Under the pieces are notes generated by a model that searched no databases, was not told the DNA's origin, and saw nothing but the letters and a program-made list of their open reading frames with translations. From Chionis minor (lineage: Eukaryota > Chordata > Aves > Charadriiformes > Chionididae), in NCBI GenBank assembly GCA_013398295.1, contig VZSF01005559.1, positions 52,922 to 116,921 on the forward strand: 64,000 nt of DNA. The letters run 5' to 3'. The translations under genes and the position numbers were made by a program. Position 1 is the stretch's first letter, and every line of letters begins with the position of its first letter. Below, piece by piece: positions 53,001 to 64,000 of the stretch.

Positions 53001-56000
53001 TCGCAGGATTTCGAGGCTGTTTTGCAGCCTGCGAACGGCTACGGTAAGTAAGCTGGCATGCTTCTCTTAGAGTCACGGCACAAATGGGTTTCGGTCTCGG
53101 TCAAACCAGACTTGCAAAATTCGGGATGAAACATTTTTGTGACCGTGTGTCCTACTTCACCTTTCCCTCCCAGATTGTTCCTTCTGCTTTGCATCTTTCC
53201 AGAGACCCCATATAGATAAGCATTTATGTGTGTGTATACACACATACCGTACCTGTGTGCGTATGTATGTATTAAAATGTATGTTGGCTGTATTTATAGA
53301 CAGATTATTTAGAATATATACACGTATCTGTTAATTGTATGCATTAGCGTTGTGTATCTGCTGTATGTGCACATATGTTGTGTTCCACATGCCTACAAAG
53401 TATAAAAGTAATTCCCACAAAGATGTATATCCTTAAAAATCCAAGTTTATATAAAACTTTATAGGTATAAGGGATTGTTAACAATAGTACAGTAATGTCA
53501 TGAGCGAGCCATGGAAGTCTAAGTTAATCTCCAGCTAGGTAAAAATGTAACATCCAAATTTTTCTAAAGGTTTATTTGAAATAACTCTAGGAATCAGCCA
53601 CGTCTATATATTGTATCCTAATGCTTCTCAACAACAGCCCTGTAATCCGCCCTTTCACGGCTTTTCAGGGAGCGCCTCCCATGCGCTTCTCCCCGTGAGA
53701 CAAAATGCTGTCACTCCTTTGGGAGCCTGTGACTTCTGAAATTATTTTCATTTTATTTTAAGCTACCTTTACTACGTTTTTTTTCCCCTCGTTTTATTTT
53801 TACCATATCTCATGGGCCTTAATGTTTTAATCCTTTCTTACTGCAGGAATGGAGGAAGGAAGACAATTCAGCTTCAAGAAGGACTGTGATGCTAGTGAAA
53901 TGGCAGCGGCTGACGGCGTGTGCCATGGCACGCAGCACGATCCCCCCGCCCCTGGCGCTGGATTCCGGGATAGACATCCTGGCTGTTTGTGCTTGCTTAG
54001 ATAAAACGTATTGAAGCCTTGCCCAAGTGTCTTAAGTGCTTCTTTTCTGAACAAGGCAAAGTTAAGATTTTGAGGTACGGCGCGCTTTGATGGCTTTGCC
54101 TTGTTCAGTCACTCACCTGGCTCGTGAGGACTCGCATCAGTTGGTTTATTCCGGGCAGTGGCGTCTCTAGGGCCGTGAGAGTTCCTAGGGAGCGTTCTGG
54201 CTGTCCTGATTTGCATCTTATGTTACTTAAACACAGTAATTCTCAAAGGCAGCACGAGCTGGAGTCTTGTTTTGAGGCTTTGTGCTTTCCTGCTGGTCTG
54301 GGGGCACAGCACACTCCGCTGGGTGGGTTTGAGCCCCGCGTGCTGTTGGACCACCAGTGGCCTTGGTGAAGGAATGTTTGCTCTGAATTTGGCCTCTGCA
54401 CGTTCCTGTCACAAATACTGACCTTAGAGAAGAACAGCTCTAAATATCCGCTGTGTGGAGTCTGATTTCCCGGTTCCTTTCTCAGTGCACATCCTGGGTT
54501 TGGGTGAGGGAGTCGCGCAAGCGGGTCATATCCAAGAAAGAATACAAAGGGAAAAGGACGGACTGTTTTGTTGAATTGGTGACATTAAGGCAGCCTGACA
54601 CAACTTGTGAAACGCTCCTTCTGCAGAGAGTAGCTGGGTGATGGTCTCGGAGGCGCTGGGTGTGAAAGGCAGCAAAAGGAAGGTGTTTCCGGGTGGGAGC
54701 GCTGGCGCCAGTGCGGTGTGTCGGCGTGGGGCAGGGAGCTGCGGGAGAGCGGAGCCGTCTCGCCCCTTTGCTCAGAGGGGAAGGTGAGCACCGTCTGATC
54801 CTGAGCTGGCTTTTTGTTGTACAAATCGAAGGAGGAAAAGAGGTGTGACGCCCTAATATGAACAAGGGCGAAATGGTTTTGCTCAGAAATGCAATTTCTG
54901 CAATTTTGTAGTATATGTGGAATGTATACTACAGAGCGCGGAATTGTCTCGCCCTCTGGCTGGTGCCGCTGGAGCTGTGCTGTCAGCCGCGGCGTCTCCA
55001 CCTCCTGCTCCCGCTCCCGGCTGGCTGAACGAGCAATTCCTTACAACGGCTGCGCCCTCACGCTGTCGGGACTCAGGTCTGTGTGGAAGCTTAATAGGTT
55101 ATTAAAATTACATGACGTGATGCGGTGTCAAATAATATTTTTTTTTTGTATTACAATGGGATTTTAAGTATTCGGGTCCTAAAAAAATTAAACAATAATA
55201 ATGGCATTGCAGGCATAAATAAGACGCCAGAGGTGAGTTCTGCATATGGTTTTGGGTGATGATATTGCAGTGTCTTGTAGCACCGTCACCTTATTTGTGC
55301 TGATAAAGCTGTTGGTAGGACTTATTTAAATGAAAGATAAGCCTCACCAGTGGTTACTTTAAACCTGGATCAGTTCTTGGATCTGTTTTCCATGTAGTCC
55401 CATCCCGTACATACCAGCAGTGCTGAAGGGGCATTGAAAGGGTGGGATCAAACAGCTGAGCTTGGGGCTGCTTAAAGTGGCACTGCCATCCAGAGATGCT
55501 CTCCAGCATGCTTTGAGTGCTTGGTGTCAGCTGGGCGGCTTGGTGAAACTGGAGGAACTATTCAGGGAAACCGGTTGGACTGGGAGGTGGGCTGTGTGGA
55601 TGTGAAGGACAGTTGGAGATGCTTCTTAGTCAAAATTGCTGGTCCGATCAACAGTCTACATTCCTGGCAAAAGCAAAAAAAAAACCAAACCAACAAACAA
55701 CACCAAACAAAAAAAACTGCACTGGAAAAAATCCAACCCAAAATATTAAAGGAAAATAATAGTAAATGGAGGTGGGGGAGGACTGGTTAAGCAAGGGGAG
55801 AGATGTGTGAAAAATCAGGAAGTGAAGGAGTTTGTGAGACCGGGAGGTGGGATAGAAACTTCCAACTTCATTCAAGCGAGAATGTGGTGTCTTTGGCAGA
55901 AGAAGGGTGGGTGGTCAGAGGACACGTACATCCAAGGAAATGACTCTGCTGGTGGATGCACAACAGGAGAGACTTAATGTCTTCTTAGGTGTAAGCGCAT

Positions 56001-56641
56001 GGTTAGCACTGGAGTTCTGGTAGTAAATACATTAACTTGTTAGTCCTGGTGGTATTTTATGAGTGGAAAACGGCAAGTAACAGGCAAATATATATTTAGG
56101 GGAATGTGGCACAGCACCATTAATCTGATCTCTGTACTACGCCATGTGTACACGAGATGCTGATCCATGCAAAATGCTAAATCTAGGAAATTAAGGCTGC
56201 GGCAGCTTCTTCCAAGGGGCTGTGCGCTGAGCAGGCTTATCCCACCAAGGTATTGCCTTAAAAATTGCTCTGAAGCCCTACACTTGAAATTTTGAGTAAC
56301 GTTTAAAGATACAACAGTAAGTGAATACATTTTGTCACAGGTTGTCACAGATTTTATCACGGAATCATTAATTTGGTGGGTTTCTTTGATAAGTTCTTGA
56401 TAAATAAATTTTATAAATGTATACGTTAACTCCCATTTACCTGGACTTTTGTAAAGTATTTGATATGGTAATGCATAGAACTCAATAAACTTGGGTAGTT
56501 ACAAATACAGGACATTTAAGGTGGGGGTTGCTTTAAAGAAAGACAGTGGCAGGAAAAGTTGAATTTTCAGCTGGGGGGACACTGTGAATGAGCTTTTTGG
56601 GATGCATTTTGAGCATTTAGTTATGTTGAAATACCACTTAC
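50031..56641. other. Downstream region without recognised gene
   Basis: Mixed composition. Short open frames (for example 50665-51039, 54585-55001) have no recognisable domain and no splice support. There is a short TG/CA- and TA-rich stretch near 53225-53400. The continuing AT-rich sequence up to about 50.5 kb could be residual 3' UTR. Confidence 0.6.
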
Positions 56642-57670
56642 CACAGAATGATGGGGGCTGGAGGGGCCCTCTGGAGATCAGCTACTGCAACCCCCTGCCG
56701 GAGCAGGGTCACCCAGAGCAGGGGGCACAGGATGGGGTCCAGGCGGGTTGGGAATGTCTCCAGAGTGGGAGACTCCACCACCTCTCTGGGCAGCCGGTGC
56801 CAGGGCTCTGCCACCCGCAAAGGGAAGAAGTTCCTCCTCGTGTTCAGACGGAATTTCCCGTGTTCCAGTTTGTGCCCGTTGCCCCTTGTCCTGTCGCTGG
56901 GCACCACTGGAAAGAGTCTGGCCCCGTCCTCTCGCCACCCACCCTGTAGCTATTGCTGAGCACTGGTGAGACCCCCCTCAGTCTGCTCCTCTCCAGGCTG
57001 AACAGCCCCAAATCCCTCAGCCTTTCCTCACTGGAGAGATGCTCCAGTCCCAGAGCACCTCCATAGCCCTCCGCTGGACACTCTCCAGTAGTTCCCAGTC
57101 TTTCTTGACCCGGGGAGCCCAGCTCTGGGCACAGCACTCCAGCTGTGGCCTCACCAGGGCAGAGCAGAGGAGGGGGGTGACCTCCCTCCACCTGCTGGCC
57201 ACGCTCTTTTTAATGTGCCCCATTGGCCTTCTTGGCCACCAGGGCTCATTGCCGGCTCACGGGCAACTTGGTGTCCCCCAGGAGTCCCAGGTCACTGCCT
57301 CAGAGCTGCTTCCCAGCAGGTCACCCCCAACCTCTCCTGGTGCCTGGGGTTGTCCCTCCCCGGGTGCAGGACCCTACACTTGCCCCTGTTGAACTTCATG
57401 AGGTTCCTCCTCACCCAACTCCCCAGCCTGTCCAGGTCTCACTGGGTGGTGGCACAGCCTTGCTGGTGTCCCAGCTACTCCTCCCAGTTTGTGTCCCCAG
57501 CAAACTTGCTGAGGGAACACTCTGTCCCCTCATCCAGGTCATTGATGGGTATGTGGATCAGGATTGGACCCAGTACTGACCCCTGGGGAACACCACCCAC
57601 TACAGGCCTCCAACTGGACTTGGTGGTGCTGATCACAGCCCTCTGAGCTCTGCCATTCAGCCAGTTGAAT
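56642..57670 (-). mobile_element. CR1 LINE, 5'-truncated, antisense
   Basis: The tail side begins CCACAGAATGATGG, followed by GGCCCTCTGGAGATCAG. The minus strand then encodes [15 protein letters not shown] and [19 protein letters not shown] (near 57200) CR1 segments. It extends to about 57670, into the part corresponding to the RT palm-thumb. Confidence 0.92.
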
Positions 57671-58761
57671 GTGCTGGGAAATCCTCAGCTGGAAATAGCT
57701 TCCCCCTCGCTGACCCTTCTCCCAGGTTTTTGTGACTATGAGGAGAGGTTTTGGAGAGGCATGAGAAGTGTAAATGTTCTTGCACAGAGTGTGGGTGTGA
57801 CAGGATGAAGAGGAGTGTACAGACACGCGTGTTCAGGAACCAGGTGCACAGAACTATGACCCGTGGTACCGTTGTTGTGGAACATTTCTGTGAAGAAGAA
57901 GCTTTGAGCCTAAATTGTTTAGGGCCCTGTGGGAGCAGGAGAGTCCATGTGATGAGTCAAACGGGCTCGATCACGTGCTTCGTAGCACCTTGTGACACGG
58001 GACTGAAGCTCTCAAGATGATAACGTGAGGGGGTCCATTTACACCTGCTAGTCCTGCCATTAGTCTGTAGCCTTTGGCTAGGAGATGCACGAGGCTGGGA
58101 ATGAGGAGATCATCCTAGGACAGGATTTGGCAATCTACTGTTGATCTTGTCATGCATTATTTATGAAAATGTAGTGGAAAGCTGTTGATGAGAATTTGGA
58201 AATCTGGATGCATCTGGTTGTTCTGGGCTGTGTTGCACAGGCAGCTTGAAGCGGGGAGGCTCAGAATGGCCGGTCAGTGATTTCTCTCTTCCAAACAGGG
58301 ATGAGGGAGCACTTGGAGAGAAGCTTGTTGGATGTGCTGTCCCCAGGTGCAGTGCACGACAGTGCCATTGAGCTCTTCTCACTTAACGTCCTTCGTAAAA
58401 GGACAGAAAGGCACAAGCTTTTTGACGTGCTGGTGGTTTTGAACTGAACTGTCCTGTGTTTCTTATTCTGACGACAAACCAGTTGAGCAATTTAGTGGTT
58501 TTCTAGCTGGGGATGGGACAGGAGTGGGAGTGAGGGTGTCACGTGGGTTTGAGGATGCAGTGAAATGAACGAACTGCACATGTACAGAAACCGTCTGCTG
58601 AACTGCCAAAATTCTCAAATTCAGATACCTTAGCAGCTCTCTCAGGTAACATTAGTGATGGTGTTGTGGTGACAATGGGCACAGTTGTTTGCTGTTGAGA
58701 GCCGGCCAAGGAGTTGTGGTGCTCGCCATTGAATTCATACCCTTCTCATAATTTTCTCTGT
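57671..58761. other. Unique spacer between two CR1 copies
   Basis: About 1.1 kb with no recognisable gene or repeat. It shows that the flanking CR1 copies are separate insertions. Confidence 0.6.
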
Positions 58762-59555
58762 AATCACGGAATCGTAGAATTTTGAGGGTTGGGAGGGCCC
58801 TCTGGAGATTGCCTCTTCCAACCCCCCTGCCAGAGCAGGTCCACCTACAGCAGGTGGCACAGAATGGCATCCAGGTGGGTTGGGAATGTCTCCAGTGGGA
58901 GACTCCCCCACCTCTCCGGGCAGCCTGTGCCAGGGCTCTGCCACCCTCAAAGGGAAGAAGTTCCTCCTCATGTTTAGATGGAACTTCTACGTTCATGTTT
59001 GTGCCCGTTCCCTCTTGTCCTGTCACTGGGCATCACTGAAAAAAGACTGCCCCCCTCCTCCTGGCCCCCTCCCTTTAAGTATTTATTTATTGCATTAATG
59101 AAATTCCCCCATCAATCTTCTCCAGACCCAACTCCCTCAGCCTTTCCTCATCAGAAAGATGTTCCAGCCCCCTAATCATCTTCATAGCCCTTTGCTGTCC
59201 CCTCTCCAGCAGTTCCCTGTCCCTCTCAAACTGGGGAGCCCAGAACTGGACCCAGTACTGGGCCTCCCCAGGGCAGAGGAAAGGGGGAGGATGACCTCTC
59301 TCCACCTGCTGGCCACGCTCTGCTTGATGCACCCCAGGATGCCATTGGCCTTCCTGGCCACCAGGGCACATTGCTGCCTTGTGGTCATCCTGTTGTCCAC
59401 CAGGACTCCCAGGTTTGTCTCTGCAGAGCTGCTTTCCAGCAGGTCACCCCCAACCTGTCCTGGTGCCCTGGGTTATCCCTCGCCAGGAGCAGGACCCTAC
59501 ACTTGTCCTTGTTGAACTTCATGAGGTTTCTCTCTGCCCAACTCTCCAGCCTGTA
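58762..59555 (-). mobile_element. CR1 LINE, 5'-truncated, antisense
   Basis: The tail is ATCACGGAATCGTAGAAT on the low side. The minus-strand frames show RTRGNG-type decayed sequence, LERGQQRAMKMIRGLEHL and ASRWREV. It ends at about 59555 at the GCCCAACTCTCCAGCCTG segment. It belongs to the same subfamily type as the 56.6-kb copy, but the two are separated by unique DNA. Confidence 0.92.
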
Positions 59556-60183
59556 ATACTGGGTTCGAGCAGCTTGTTCCTAACTGAGTTGCCGATGAAA
59601 GCCCGCTGGAGGGTGTATTTGGTGAGGAATGCAGAAGTTTGCTTGGCCAACTTGCTTATCTTGCTGCGCGTGGCGGCCAGGGAGCATTGGGCGTTGGGTC
59701 CCACAGCCCCGTACGGCTGGAGACCTGCTGACGTGTGGCACTTTTTCTTCTGCTTGTGACTCGTTGCTGTAGCTGTGGCAGTAAAGGCACCTAAGCCTGG
59801 ATTCTCCATTACAAAATGGGGTGTTGTTACGAGGCCATGTTCTTTGGTTGGGCACCGGGATGCTGGATCCCAGCCCCGTTTGGAGTAGCTGGAATGGCCC
59901 GGCACAGGCAGCAGGGCGCCGCCGTGGTGGGTTGGAAGGGCAGCGTCGGTCCTCGTGAGACCTCCCCGCTTGGTGCTGGTGGTGTCTTGTCCCCCTCCTC
60001 TTACTGTGACCCTGGCCAAAGCACATGATTGCTACGAGATTGTTTGAAGGCCGGTGGCTATCGCAGTTAATCTCGTCGTGCAGCGATGGCGAGTGGTGGT
60101 TGTAAATGTACCTGTCAGGACATTCCAGACACCTTTGTATCTTGTGCTCTTTTTAAAATCAGAATGTTTTCTACGGAAGTGTA
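59556..60183. other. Unassigned GC-rich block between two CR1 copies
   Basis: GC- and CpG-enriched. On the minus strand two overlapping basic frames (59519-60019 and 59580-60026) run for about 150 residues each. The first contains a Lys/Ser-rich stretch SKISKLAKQTSAF and then runs into the CR1. I do not recognise either product. A degraded retrocopy or retroviral fragment is possible. Confidence 0.4.
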
Positions 60184-60756
60184 AATCATAGAATCATGGA
60201 ATGGTTTAGGCTGGAAGGGACCTTGCAGATCATGGAGTTCCAACCCCCCTGCCATAGGCAGGGACACCTCCCACTAGACCAGGTTGCCCAAGGCCACATC
60301 CAGCCTGGCCTTAAACACCTCCAGGGATGGGGCCTCCACAACCTCTCTGGGCAACCTGTTCCAGTGCCTCACCACCCTCAAAGTCAACAATTTCTTCCTC
60401 ATGTTTAATCTAAACCTGCCCTCTTCCAGTTTAAAGCCATTCCCCCTCGTCCTGTCACTCCATGCCCTAGGAAAAGTCCTTCCCCTGCTCTCCTGTAGCC
60501 CCTTTAGGTACTGGGAGGCCGCAAGAAGATGTCCCCGGAGCCTTCTCTTCTCCAGGCTGAACAGCCCCAACTCTTTCAGCCTCTCCTCATAGGAGAGGTG
60601 CTCCAGCCCTGGGACCGTCCTTGTGGCTCTCCTCTGGACACGCTCCAGCAGGTCCATGTCCTTCTGATGTTGGGGACTCCAGAGCTGGATGCAGGACTCC
60701 AGGTGGGGTCTCACCAGAGTGGAGTAGAGGGGTTTTGAGTAGTTCTGCGTGTTCAT
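60184..60756 (-). mobile_element. CR1 LINE, 5'-truncated, antisense, well preserved
   Basis: The tail ATCATAGAATCATGGAATGG at the low side is nearly intact. A 160-residue minus-strand open frame (60274-60756) carries [20 protein letters not shown] and [15 protein letters not shown], the CR1 ORF2 C-terminus. The intact frame and tail suggest it is the youngest copy in the window. Confidence 0.94.
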
Positions 60757-60874
60757 AGACTAGTTTTGTTGTTTGGTGACTTTGACTTTGCATCACTTGT
60801 ATGCCGTTATCAAGAACTCCTGTTCAATAGGGAGGTTATGGGCTCAAGTCAGTGATATCTGAGAGCTGTAAAAG

Positions 60875-60898
60875 CATGAAAGCTTTACAGCTTTCATG
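60875..60898. repeat. Perfect inverted repeat, 10-bp arms, 4-nt loop
   Basis: CATGAAAGCT and AGCTTTCATG are separated by TTAC. Further short direct copies of GTAAAAGC lie on both sides. It lies about 120 bp beyond the last CR1. Function unknown. Confidence 0.85.
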
Positions 60899-63300
60899 TA
60901 AAAGCTAAAGCATGTAGTTTGTTTTGTGTCGGCTTTAGAGTACAGGAGAGCAGTGTTCTTTTTACACCAGTGAGTTGGAGTAGTAAAGTGATGACACGAG
61001 GCTCTTACCATCTTAATGTTACTTCTTCCACCAGGGTCTCCTTATGTAGACTAGGAGAAGCTACTTGATTCTTCTGATTTTCTCCTCTTCTGACCCATCT
61101 CATTTTTTTCCCATCTTCCAGAGTTGGTGTGTGGGTTAATTGTTACAGTCTCTTCAGTTCTTTGAACTTAATATTTTAGTTCATGTAACAGTGGGTAGTT
61201 AGAATAACGAAGAGTTGCAGCGGAGAGGCTGGTTCCGGGTTCCCCCCTGCTAAGCCGGCGTGTACAGCACTACCTGCCCCATCCGCGTGCACCACATTCC
61301 CGGCCCCTGGCTTCACGGGGGGCAAATGCGACTTTGGTTTCTCCACTAACGTTTTTACTTGCCGTCTCCTGTGATGGAGAGCAACGTGCTGCAACTCCCT
61401 GGTGTTGGTCGCACTTGATACTCCGCATGGGGATGGATGTGTTGGAGAGAAACGGGCAGCAGCCCCGAGCTGCTCCTTGTGTACTGGGAGGTGAGAAAAG
61501 AGAAGATCTTGGGAGAGCGTCTCTCCCGCTGGGGCTAACGGGAAGAGCTGTGTGCTTGGATGCTTTGAGGGAAGGATGGGGAAAGGAGGAGGGGAGCTGG
61601 TTGTTCTGGATCTGCCTGTTTATGGGGGTTTTGCACCTTTCTCTGTATTTCGTCTGGCTTGGTTGAGGCAAGAACTGGCAGATGGAAAATGCCCCAGTGC
61701 AGCTGCTTGAGGAGCTCGTGGTGTTCGACCCTGAAGAGCGTGACTTGGCCGGTTATTTCTGCACCTGATGCCCAGCCACGTCACGACTATGAGACTTCAC
61801 TTGGCTCCTGCTCACTGACCCACTGCTTTTGCTGCATCATGAGGGGAAAGGGAGGTTTTGTGATTGCAAATTCAGCAGGAGAAATGATTCAGGTCCACAG
61901 GTGAACAAACACCAGTTCCTTGGACGTATTTTTTGTAGCTGGTTAAAAAAGCAAGGGTGTGAATGAGTACAAAGAAAAGATACCTGCTTTTGTAACTCTG
62001 TTGATGAGCAAGTGATTGTTACTTGCAAAGGATATATCTAAAAGTTTTATTTCCTACTTAGGACTTCATGTATAGGAAATACAAATTGGTGCTGAGGTTG
62101 GAAGAAAGCATGATCTTGAAGAGCAGCTAATAACTCTGAATAATAGATGACTGGATGCAGGTACCCTCTCTGGAAGAATCGCCAGTATATGAGCAGTGGA
62201 AACTGACAATTAAAGGTCAGGATTGGCGTTTTGTTGTCATTAGGATGAGAATTGTGAGGAATTTGTCCTGCCTAGAGCTGTGAAATCGGCAGCAGATGTC
62301 TGCCAGGCTGTAAGTGTATTCGTTCTGTCTGTCTGCAGTGATTGCAGCCTGTCAAAGCAAAGAACCATTGGGGATTTGGCATTCAGAGGGCAGACAAAAA
62401 GGCAGCGAAATGGAGTTAAGGTATCTAAAGACCTTCAGTGTTCTGGAGGTGGCGGTCATGATGCTGCTGTCACTAACATTTAGCACCAGAGTGGTTTAAG
62501 GTAATGCTTTGCAGATGATTGAAGACTTCGGAAATAATGAAAAAGAGAGACGAGGAGAATGCCCGAGAGCCATTTTCTTGTGGTTCTGCTCAAGGAAGGA
62601 CAGGGAGGAGAAGATCTCTGAGGTGAGATGGCCAGGTAAGCGAAGCAGCAAGTTTTGGGTTGGGTGTAATGTTTCAACCCTTTTTTTCCCTGTGTCGAGC
62701 TATGTCTGTGTCTCAAAACCAAAGCCAATACCTGGTCTTACAGAGTTTGAAGCTTCAGCATTCCAAAAAGAAATACCTCTGCTCAAACATGTAATTTAGA
62801 GTGGGATTCATCCTGCTGACTCAAGCAATTAAAAATCTTAGCACCCAGTCGAAGCCCTTCAGAAGGCGATTCATCTGCTCCTAAAATATATGGGATTTGC
62901 TGCTTATAAAGGTGCCTGTCTCTCACTGTTGACTGCAGGGGGCTTCGTTTGTGTAGTTTAAACGAGGCACAGAACTTCTAGAAAACAAAGGTAAGTGCAC
63001 GTTGCACGCCACGGTGCCAGGACAGCTGCACTAGCTGACTCCTGACGTGGCTTCTGGAGCATCTTACCCGGAGATGTTCCAGCTTCCTTCCCGCGCTGAA
63101 ATCCTAGGAAGTTGGCGAATGGAGATGTCGAGCGCAGTGAGACGCGCCGCGGCGCAGAGTTGCCCAGGCTCGTGCTTTTGAACACCACGTAAACATAAAG
63201 AATTTAGAAAGTAGTTCTGAAATTCTGTTGGGAAACAGTTCGCAAATGATTCTACGAACGCAGGGGTTGCCGTGCCATGTCTTACTTTGCCCTCGTACCA

Positions 63301-63590
63301 CTACATCTTCAGTGGGATCTACTGAATTATAGGGAGCGGGGATAACATGGGTCATGTGAGGAGCACCTGCCTGCAGTAAGGACTGAAATGATTTATTCAG
63401 ATTTTCTAGAAAGTTTTATTACTGCATCAGATAAAATGAGAAACTACATCTTCAGTAGGATCGACTGAATTATAGGGAGCGGGGGTAACCGATGGGTCAT
63501 GTCGTGAGGAGCACCTGCCTCTGGTAAGGACTGATATGATTTATTCAGATTTTCTAGAAAGTTTTATTACTGCATCAGATAAAATGAGAA
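63301..63590. repeat. Imperfect tandem duplication, two units of 143 and 147 bp
   Basis: Unit A is 63301-63443 and unit B 63444-63590. Both begin CTACATCTTCAGT and end CAGATAAAATGAGAAA. They differ by several substitutions and by 4 bp in the middle (around GGGTCATGTGAGG versus GGGTCATGTCGTGAGG). No coding or transposon signature is seen. Confidence 0.93.
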
Positions 63591-64000
63591 ACTCCTTAAA
63601 GAAACAAGTATGTACAGTGAATCAGAAGGGAAGAGGCGAAGACGGACAACTCGCAGCACACATTCACCGGGGAGGCATTTACTCTTTAAAGGAGCGTTTA
63701 GTGTAGGCTACATGCTGCTAATTGAAAAAAAAATAATCCATGTGTATCACTTAGAGCTGTTTTGGAAATCTGATTTTCCAGAGAAACCTGGTGTTTTAAT
63801 AGATTTAAATAAAGACTTTCAAAACTTCTGGTGGAATGGAATTTTCAAAAAAATTACTCTAGAAAACTTGCACGCAGTAATTTTGAAACTAATAGTATTT
63901 TAAATTAAAAAATGGGAGGTTTGGGCTGTTTTTCACACCTGCTGTTTTGATTTTATTTTGCCACGTGCTACAACATTCAGTTATTTTGTTCTTTCTTTCA

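Larger units (their letters stand above)
60757..64000. other. Downstream region without recognised gene
   Basis: No exon with convincing coding content was found. It contains the hairpin at 60875 and the tandem repeat at 63301. Open frames such as 61334-61666 and 63610-63903 show no domain. Confidence 0.6.

Noticed and set aside
53225..53400. TG/TA-rich stretch as a microsatellite
   Set aside because: Only short, interrupted TG, TA and CA runs; not a defined repeat array.
56340..56390. CR1-tail-like TCACGGAATCATTAAT
   Set aside because: The following sequence does not resemble a CR1 3' UTR; too short to call.

Overview
This is a vertebrate nuclear window, most likely avian or at least sauropsid. 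It is AT-leaning, carries many CR1 LINE fragments (several with the ATTCTRTG-type 3' tail common in birds), and shows no Alu-like or other abundant SINE. One protein-coding gene is clearly supported: ELAVL1 (HuR), on the + strand. Five coding exons (by comparison with the mammalian gene, exons 2-6) join in frame with GT-AG borders into 981 nt, giving 326 codons plus TAA, the same length as mammalian HuR. The noncoding first exon and promoter were not found and probably lie upstream of base 1.

Layout: 1-9187 is intron 1 (partial) with one CR1. Exon 2 (9188-9371) holds the start codon. Intron 2 (14.8 kb) holds several CR1 pieces. Exons 3 and 4 are at 24133-24236 and 25070-25223, and exon 5 is at 28609-28834. 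Intron 5 (28835-42192) holds a long antisense CR1, a 1917-bp perfect duplication separated by a single N, another antisense CR1 and a 638-bp hAT-like nonautonomous transposon. Exon 6 (42193-42517) ends the CDS. A long 3' UTR follows, with candidate polyadenylation signals at 43750, 48320, 48481/48497 and 50002. From about 50 to 64 kb I recognise no gene, only three antisense CR1 fragments (56.6-60.75 kb), a 147-bp tandem repeat (63.3 kb) and unassigned sequence.

The points most worth checking are these. (i) The 1917-bp duplication abutting the N looks like two overlapping contig ends that were never merged, so it is probably not real. (ii) Codon 200 of HuR is TGT (Cys), where mammalian HuR has Tyr200, a reported JAK3 phosphorylation site. 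(iii) The hAT-like element has matching terminal inverted repeats and near-identical 8-bp flanking repeats. (iv) The long CR1 keeps the GDS motif of its ORF1 esterase and the FADD motif of its reverse transcriptase, although its ORF2 is frameshifted. I found no CRISPR array, operon, tRNA or rRNA, and I see no convincing undescribed system in this window.
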